From Lojkania enalia (taxonomy: Eukaryota > Ascomycota > Dothideomycetes > Pleosporales), in the NCBI GenBank assembly GCA_010094045.1, contig ML986579.1, positions 313,015 to 377,014 of the forward strand: a DNA stretch of 64,000 nt, written 5' to 3'. Positions within the stretch are counted from its first letter, which is position 1; every line of letters starts with the position of its first letter. The notes below the pieces were generated by a model that made no database searches, had not been told where the DNA came from, and saw only the letters and a program-made list of their open reading frames with translations. The position numbers and the translations under genes were made by a program. Positions 58,019-64,000 of the stretch are shown here, in pieces.

Positions 58019-59608
58019 ATGGCTTTCAATCAATTCACGGATATCCCACAGCTCCAACTATCGGACGATTCGCCTCTTGGTCTGTGGTCAATTGAATACT
58101 TTGGCTACCCCATGCATTTAGTTCGCCAAGAGAGCTTCCGGACCATCACGCACAGAGATGACATGGGCTATGGCGAGATGAGAGACCAGAGCATGTCAAG
58201 TATGGAGCCAATGCAGCGGTTTCTTCACGGTTACGATACTCAACCCCATCCTCTAGGCCTGCTTCAGGCTAAGCTCGACAATACCCTTACACAAAGTCAC
58301 CCCTTGCGGCTATACGAACGACCATGGCCATCAGTAGAGAATTTGGCCTACTCGCCACGGAATGGTTCTCCAGACAGGACTTCCGACTCCGAGAACTCTA
58401 GCCAGGGTCTGCCGACTGAGCTTCGCTCGCCCCATCCCATACTTCAAGCGCCATGCGGGAGCCCGAGCGAATTTTCCCAGCCATTGTCTTTTCCTCCTGC
58501 AGAATTACTCATCGGCGGAACATACGCTCCAGAACTCCCGGGACCAGGTCAAGGCATCAATCTACGAGAGATTGAGTACGCCCATCAGGATATCGAGACC
58601 GCTATCGAAGATCAAGACCACGAAGACACAAAGCATGACTTCGATTATGATCAAGAATCCATCTACCCGAAAGGGGACCACGTCTCAGATGCTTACCAAA
58701 ACTATCCAGACCCCGCCGCTCGCCAAAGGGACCCCGAGTCAGTGCAGCCATTAGACCGAACAGATGCAGACTCATCCGACTCAGATTACAAGCCCTTCAC
58801 CAACAAAACAAACAAGAAAAGGCGTTCGTCAGCATCCAGCAGTGGCTCAGGTCGACAAAGCCAAAAGCGCTCTAAGCATGGCCGTAAATCCTCGACTACA
58901 TCATCGCATTCGACTTCCAACAAAGTCACAAAGAAAACACGCGGCCCTATAGCGTCACCTACATCACCTAGAGGCGCGATTCCAGATGATGCTGATCAAC
59001 GGCCCTTCCCGTGCCCGCTTGCATCTTATGGATGTCTGTCCGACTTCTCGTCCAAAAACGAGTGGAAGAGGCATGTCAGCACCCAACACGTCAAACTCGG
59101 TTTCTGGCGATGTGACCTCTGTACAACTACTGTTAATCCTTCGGACAATCGGACTATTTACCACAACGATTTTAATCGCAAAGACCTCTTCACACAACAC
59201 CTGCGACGTATGCATGCTGCACCTATCCACAAAGGACCGTCCGCTCGCAATCCAAAGGAGTATCAAGTCAGCGAGGATAATCTTGTAGACCATCAGAAGC
59301 GTTGCTACAAAGTACTTCGACTCGCGCCGCAGCAATCCTCTTGTCTATTTTGCAATCACGATTTCTCTGGGCCCAGTAGCTGGGATGAGCGCATGGAGCA
59401 TGTCGGCCGTCACCTCGAGAAAGATAGGAAGTCCGGTGGTGTATCCACAAACTGTGCTGATTGGAGACAAGACAAAGTTCTTGAGAACTATCTCCTAGAA
59501 GAGGGCTTGATCGTACAGGATCGTAATGGCGGTTGGAAGATTGGGGACGGCAAACCTCACAGGCACTCCGGGTCCGACAGTGACGAAGAATCAGACATCG
59601 ACAACTAA
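58019..59608 (+). CDS. Fungal C2H2 zinc-finger protein C
   Basis: 529 residues, one exon, ATG in GTCATGG context. The first 300 residues are disordered, with acidic patches (EDQDHEDTKHD) and a basic Ser/Lys nuclear-localisation-like segment (KKRRSSA...SQKRSKHGRKSS). The fingers begin at about 330: FPCPLASYGC...EWKRHVSTQH, WRCDLC...DLFTQHLRRMH, and a final CLFCNHDF...SWDERMEHVGRH at about 441. The last module matches those of genes A and B (C-x2-C, then W-x2-[RL], H, H). A DNA-binding regulator is likely; the target is unknown. Confidence 0.85.
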   Translation: MAFNQFTDIPQLQLSDDSPLGLWSIEYFGYPMHLVRQESFRTITHRDDMGYGEMRDQSMSSMEPMQRFLHGYDTQPHPLGLLQAKLDNTLTQSHPLRLYERPWPSVENLAYSPRNGSPDRTSDSENSSQGLPTELRSPHPILQAPCGSPSEFSQPLSFPPAELLIGGTYAPELPGPGQGINLREIEYAHQDIETAIEDQDHEDTKHDFDYDQESIYPKGDHVSDAYQNYPDPAARQRDPESVQPLDRTDADSSDSDYKPFTNKTNKKRRSSASSSGSGRQSQKRSKHGRKSSTTSSHSTSNKVTKKTRGPIASPTSPRGAIPDDADQRPFPCPLASYGCLSDFSSKNEWKRHVSTQHVKLGFWRCDLCTTTVNPSDNRTIYHNDFNRKDLFTQHLRRMHAAPIHKGPSARNPKEYQVSEDNLVDHQKRCYKVLRLAPQQSSCLFCNHDFSGPSSWDERMEHVGRHLEKDRKSGGVSTNCADWRQDKVLENYLLEEGLIVQDRNGGWKIGDGKPHRHSGSDSDEESDIDN

Positions 59609-62600
59609 GCCTCTTGGAACGCCTTCGCGAATGACGTATATTTCACACCATGCAAAAAATTCTATACGGAATGCAACTTGGGATAAAGGACGGTCTAGGA
59701 TAGTGACCTATACGATGCTCCTTGGGTTTGGGAGGCTTGATACCCTTTTGGCGTTCAGGTGGGATACGTTATCAGGGTTCCTATGTCTATTGATGTTCTT
59801 TGAAAAACATCAAATGCCAAAAACATAAATCTCTTTTGTATGATTACTATACCTCATAGATAGTTGGTGTTGTATAATTCATTTCGGCGTTTCGTTGTCA
59901 GACTCTACCTGCCTCCCGTACATTCGACGACTAGAACGGCATTACTACCTACCTAGGCAGGCCTTTAGCACCTGACCCGAGCACAGCCTCAGTTAGCAGC
60001 CACTTCAACAAGGCTCTATCCTTTCCAGCCCCAATACTACACACCACCATGATTGTCATCATCCCACCATTTCAGCCCCGTCAATCACTGCGCCAATCTG
60101 CAAGAACCATTTGGCTCAACCTTGCAACATTAAAGAACTTTTCGTATTTTTCATGCTAAAAAGGGGCCACAACGAAGTTGGAACTATACCAAGGTACACT
60201 ACTAACTATGGCAGACATGTGGTTGGAGTTCTTACTCCCCACTAAGAAGTCGGAGACGCATGCGAGCACTGCCCGTAGTTCGATGATCGAAGGACGTGCC
60301 TAGTGGATGAATTGTCGCTGTCCTTCGGCTTCACTTGACCGGGTTCTTAGTTTAAGGGGCAGTGACCGGAGACAGTAAGCACCTTAACTACAGCGTGGGA
60401 TAAGGTAGAGTTGAAGAGGCTGTTGAACAGAGTGGAGAGAGTGGGGCGATTGACCAAGCCATGCTGGTTTTGGTTAAGGTACGCTGCCTGGTCACGCAAA
60501 ACCTCTGATACCAAGTCTATTCTTTTGCTCATGTCTCCCGCAGCGTACGACCCAGTCCTTCTTCCGACTTGACGCTAGTTAGATATCACCAACGGTGACC
60601 GTGTTTAGATTACCTGGGAAAAAAAGCAATGACACATCGATCTTCTACACTCTCTAGTGTTTCAGAATTTACCCTCGCGCGAAGCTACAGCGCCACCGAT
60701 ATCTAACAGCAAGACTATTATGAATTCTGTCGACATCATGATATTGCGTTCATCCAATGATAATTTGCAATTATCTCAACCCGGCACGTCGACACCTTTC
60801 CTTCGGTGCCTGAGGCCGCGCACAAGCTAGGCAGTGCCAAGTGAGGCTGAGACATGCATATACGAACCTGGTCCTCTATACCAGGATCATTCCATCATCT
60901 TCCAAACGCTCTCCTTAAAACTTGCGCTTTTTTTTCTGCAGTGTACCGTTGCACCTCATCTCTTAGTGGATGAACCTTATCAGTGCTGGGCTGCCATAAT
61001 CGGGTTGCAGACGATGAGTGAGACAACAGGTCCGGTAACTCCAAACGGGGCTGACATCCTGGGAGAAGATGTCTCTCAGATCGCATATTGCCCGATGATA
61101 ATCGAATTTATGCCTACAGCGATGTGCTTCTAACGGATTGAATCTACCAGTATCTCGGACAAATCCGAAGGATTATTATGTACAGCATGTCAACATTAAA
61201 GGAGCAATACTACGGTATATAAAGAAGGCAAAAAGGCAAATGAATTAAGTAATGCGCAAGGTAGTTTTACCGACATGAATGCCTCGTGGCCAGTCATTTC
61301 TGTTGACTGCGCCCTCGTTTGCCGCCTAGAATATATCCGCGCCCTGTACCCATTTCTCTGGGTAACCAACCTCAATCCTACCACGTACGAAACGCGAATT
61401 ATCCTTCGCTTGAAAATGCTCATTTAGGGGTGGGCCTCCGAACAATGCTCTGCAGTGAGTGCTAAGGACCTGAGGCATAGTTAATGTTTCAGGTGCCTCA
61501 ACTTCATTTTTGTGAGCTGCTCACGGAGATAGACTGCTAGATGTGACTTCGAATTTAACAGCGGACCAAGCATCTTCTTGTTGGAATAGATAGCAAGGAG
61601 CATACAGCACGTCATCATCCTTCATGCTGACACCGCTTCTCTCTGAAACGGCACGGTTCGGATTAATATCCTATTCAGAATGGCTCGAATATGAAAAGGT
61701 GTAAGAAGAAAAGCAGCGCAACGTCCCGCTCGAGATATTGTTGCGCATGCATCGGTGTGCGGTAAAATCCGGTGTCCAGATGCTCCCACTACTACACAAC
61801 ACTTTCCTTCTTTGACCAAGTCTCTTTTCAGCGATATCCCTGGGGTAAAGTGATTCTCACGATAGAACCATATCGATTTTTCCGCGATATGCGTGCCGGA
61901 TGGATGAGCAAATGGAATGACGTCCTAAATCGCAGCCAACCCAGTTAGCCTATACCATATGCAACTAGGATGTAAGAATGCCGTTACGGGATATGGGTGC
62001 ACGTGGATGAATTTGCCCTATGTACGCGGTGTCTGAGGGCGCGGGCGCGTGGGGCCAAAAGGACAATCTTGAGCGATTTCCCTATGTTCTAGGCGGGTGG
62101 GTGTTGGAGTTGCTTACCGGGAGCGAAAAAGCACTATGAAATGTGGGAAGCTGGAAGAACAACGGGAAAGCCTGAGTGATGTAGGCAATGTTTCCTTCCG
62201 GGAGACTAGGACAGAAGCCACTAAGACTCCCGGTTCGTATGAGCACTATGCAGCATTCGGTGACGAGGCAAGAAAATGAACCGACGACTACCTAGAACTA
62301 TATAGTTTTCACGCTATGTCATGCATTTTTAATTTGTTGCCGTTACTTGATCATAACATTTATCTAAATTCTCTACAATTTATGGATCGCTTCGTTTGTA
62401 GCACGGAATGAAACCAACTTCACTTCGGAGATACATTGATTATCCAAGTGAACCAAACTAGCATAGAAGACATTTTATATTATTTGGAGTAGGGCAGATT
62501 GAAGATTCAGTTATGCTAAGCGTAGTTCAATACATAGATTAGTGCGTTTCTACCTAGGTAAGGTGAATAGCATGACACGTGTTTTATCTTGGCATTTCTG

Positions 62601-62712
62601 TCGGCGAGACTATTTGCCGATCTTGACACCTGTGAACATAGCTGTCAAGGAAGCTTCAACGCGCGGCCCCCAGGCACATTGATCTTTTAATTTTCCCTCA
62701 CCACACCTCATT
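59609..62712. other. 3.1-kb gene-free interval
   Basis: No supported gene. Short frames at 60347-60532 (minus, 61 codons from an ATG) and 60834-61133 (plus, from GTG) look mildly protein-like but have no motif or splice partner. The right end holds the stt3 promoter. Confidence 0.45.
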
Positions 62713-64000
62713 ATGGCTGCCACAGAGGGTGAACAATTTCTCAAGCAGGTGAGCAGCCGTAATACTCGAGGCCTGCTTCGAGTAATTATCTTGGTCCTCA
62801 TTGCGGGCGCTGCAGTGTCCAGCCGTCTGTTCTCTGTCATTCGGTTCGAAAGTATTATCCATGAATGTCAGTACCACCACAGTGACCAAAGCCGAGGCCA
62901 ATTGACTAATTCCGCTCAACAGTTGATCCCTGGTTCAACTTCCGAGCAACAAAATACCTTGTGCAGAATGGCTTCTACAACTTTTGGGACTGGTTCGACG
63001 ATCGTACGTGCCACTACACCCCCCGTCCTCCATAACCACTCCTATAAAGCATTAAGGGCATAATATTGATGGAATTATTTGAACAGGAACATGGCATCCT
63101 CTCGGAAGAGTTACTGGTGGCACACTCTATCCCGGATTGATGGTAACCAGCGGTGTCATCTACCACATCCTCCGATTCCTCACCCTCCCCGTCGATATTC
63201 GAAACATTTGTGTCCTTCTTGCACCCGGCTTCTCTGGCCTTACCGCACTTGCTACATACCTTTTAACATCTGAGATGGTCACCTCCCCTTCGGCTGGTCT
63301 CCTCGCTGCTGCTTTTATGGGTATTACGCCGGGCTACATCTCTCGTTCGGTAGCTGGAAGTTATGATAACGAAGCGATTGCTATTTTCTTGCTTGTTTTC
63401 ACCTTCTTTCTCTGGATCAAGGCTGTCAAGAATGGATCAATGTTCTGGGGCGCGTTGACTGCTCTATTTTACGGATATATGGTGTCTGCTTGGGGTGGAT
63501 ACGTCTTCATCACGAACCTACTACCTTTGCACGCCTTTGTCTTGATCTGTATGGGCCGTTATAGTCCCCGCCTCTACGTCAGTTATACGTCCTGGTATGC
63601 GCTCGGAACCCTTGCGAGTATGCAGATTCCATTTGTCGGCTTCTTGCCAATTAGGAGTAGTGAGCACATGTCGGCACTAGGTAAGTGATACACACATAGC
63701 CGTGCATTGCAGCATTAACGACGATAGGCGTATTTGGTCTTCTCCAACTCGTTGCATTCGTCGAGCATGTTCGAGCCCAGCTTCCCAGCAAGCAATTCCA
63801 GACACTACTCCGCGCTTTGGTGCTAATAATCTTCGTCGTCGCTCTTGGTGGCCTTGTCCTTCTAACCGTTTCTGGAATCATTGCGCCTTGGACCGGTCGT
63901 TTCTATTCCCTCTGGGATACTGGCTACGCGAAGATTCATATCCCCATCATTGCCTCCGTTTCCGAGCACCAGCCTACCGCCTGGCCAGCCTTCTTTTTTG
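62713..64000 (+). CDS. stt3: Oligosaccharyltransferase catalytic subunit Stt3 (5' part)
   Basis: Exons 62713-62866, 62923-63003, 63087-63680 and 63728 to beyond the window end give the first 367 codons of a protein normally about 720-750 residues long. Introns are 56, 83 and 47 nt. Stt3 transfers the lipid-linked oligosaccharide to Asn-X-Ser/Thr in the ER lumen. Visible motifs are the first luminal-loop [13 protein letters not shown] with catalytic Asp53, [15 protein letters not shown], and [13 protein letters not shown] with the DNE triad at about 172-174. A series of membrane helices follows. The WWDYG acceptor-site motif lies beyond the window, so the gene is truncated by the edge, not broken. 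Confidence 0.95.

Noticed and set aside
60347..60532. 61-codon minus-strand frame starting with ATG
   Set aside because: Protein-like composition but no partner exon, motif or promoter evidence.
1..64000. CRISPR arrays, operons, phage genes or intact transposases
   Set aside because: None found; the gene structure is eukaryotic throughout and the tandem repeats are simple micro- or minisatellites.

Overview
This is nuclear DNA from a filamentous ascomycete (Pezizomycotina). The support is direct: multi-exon genes with mostly 45-85 nt introns (GT...AG, CTNA-type branch sites), Rad53-, Yos9-, Jac1-, Rex1-, Spc2-, Emc3- and Stt3-type proteins, fungal C2H2 regulators, and a nuclear tRNA-Pro with an intron at the standard position. 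The family mix would suit a leotiomycete, but class level is only a guess. There is no CRISPR array, operon, phage or intact transposon.

Layout. 1-12 kb: a run of short inverted repeats; an FSH1-type serine hydrolase; a secreted kelch protein; a small three-exon cysteine-rich gene divergent from a cysteine-rich single-pass membrane protein; and a full ABCB-type exporter. 12.8-22.8 kb: housekeeping genes (Rad53-like checkpoint kinase, Yos9 ERAD lectin, Jac1 co-chaperone, cytidine deaminase) plus an SDR-fold protein that has lost its catalytic motifs. 22.8-26.7 kb: gene-poor, with a tRNA-like relic, a frame-broken gene and tRNA-Pro(AGG). 26.7-35 kb: a large protein with a Mis18/Yippee-like domain, then a Rex1-type RNA exonuclease. 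35-38 kb: AT-rich with a decayed gene. 38-60 kb: three related C2H2 zinc-finger genes, a 402-residue unknown, and the divergent pair spc2/emc3. 62.7 kb to the end: the 5' part of stt3.

How the genes relate. Four genes act in the ER (yos9, spc2, emc3, stt3), and two of them share a 301-bp divergent promoter. Three C2H2 genes within 21.5 kb share an unusual C-x2-C...W...H...H terminal module and look like a paralogous group with long untranslated flanks. All exon boundaries were worked out by hand from splice-site consensus, reading phase and protein continuity; no transcript evidence was available.
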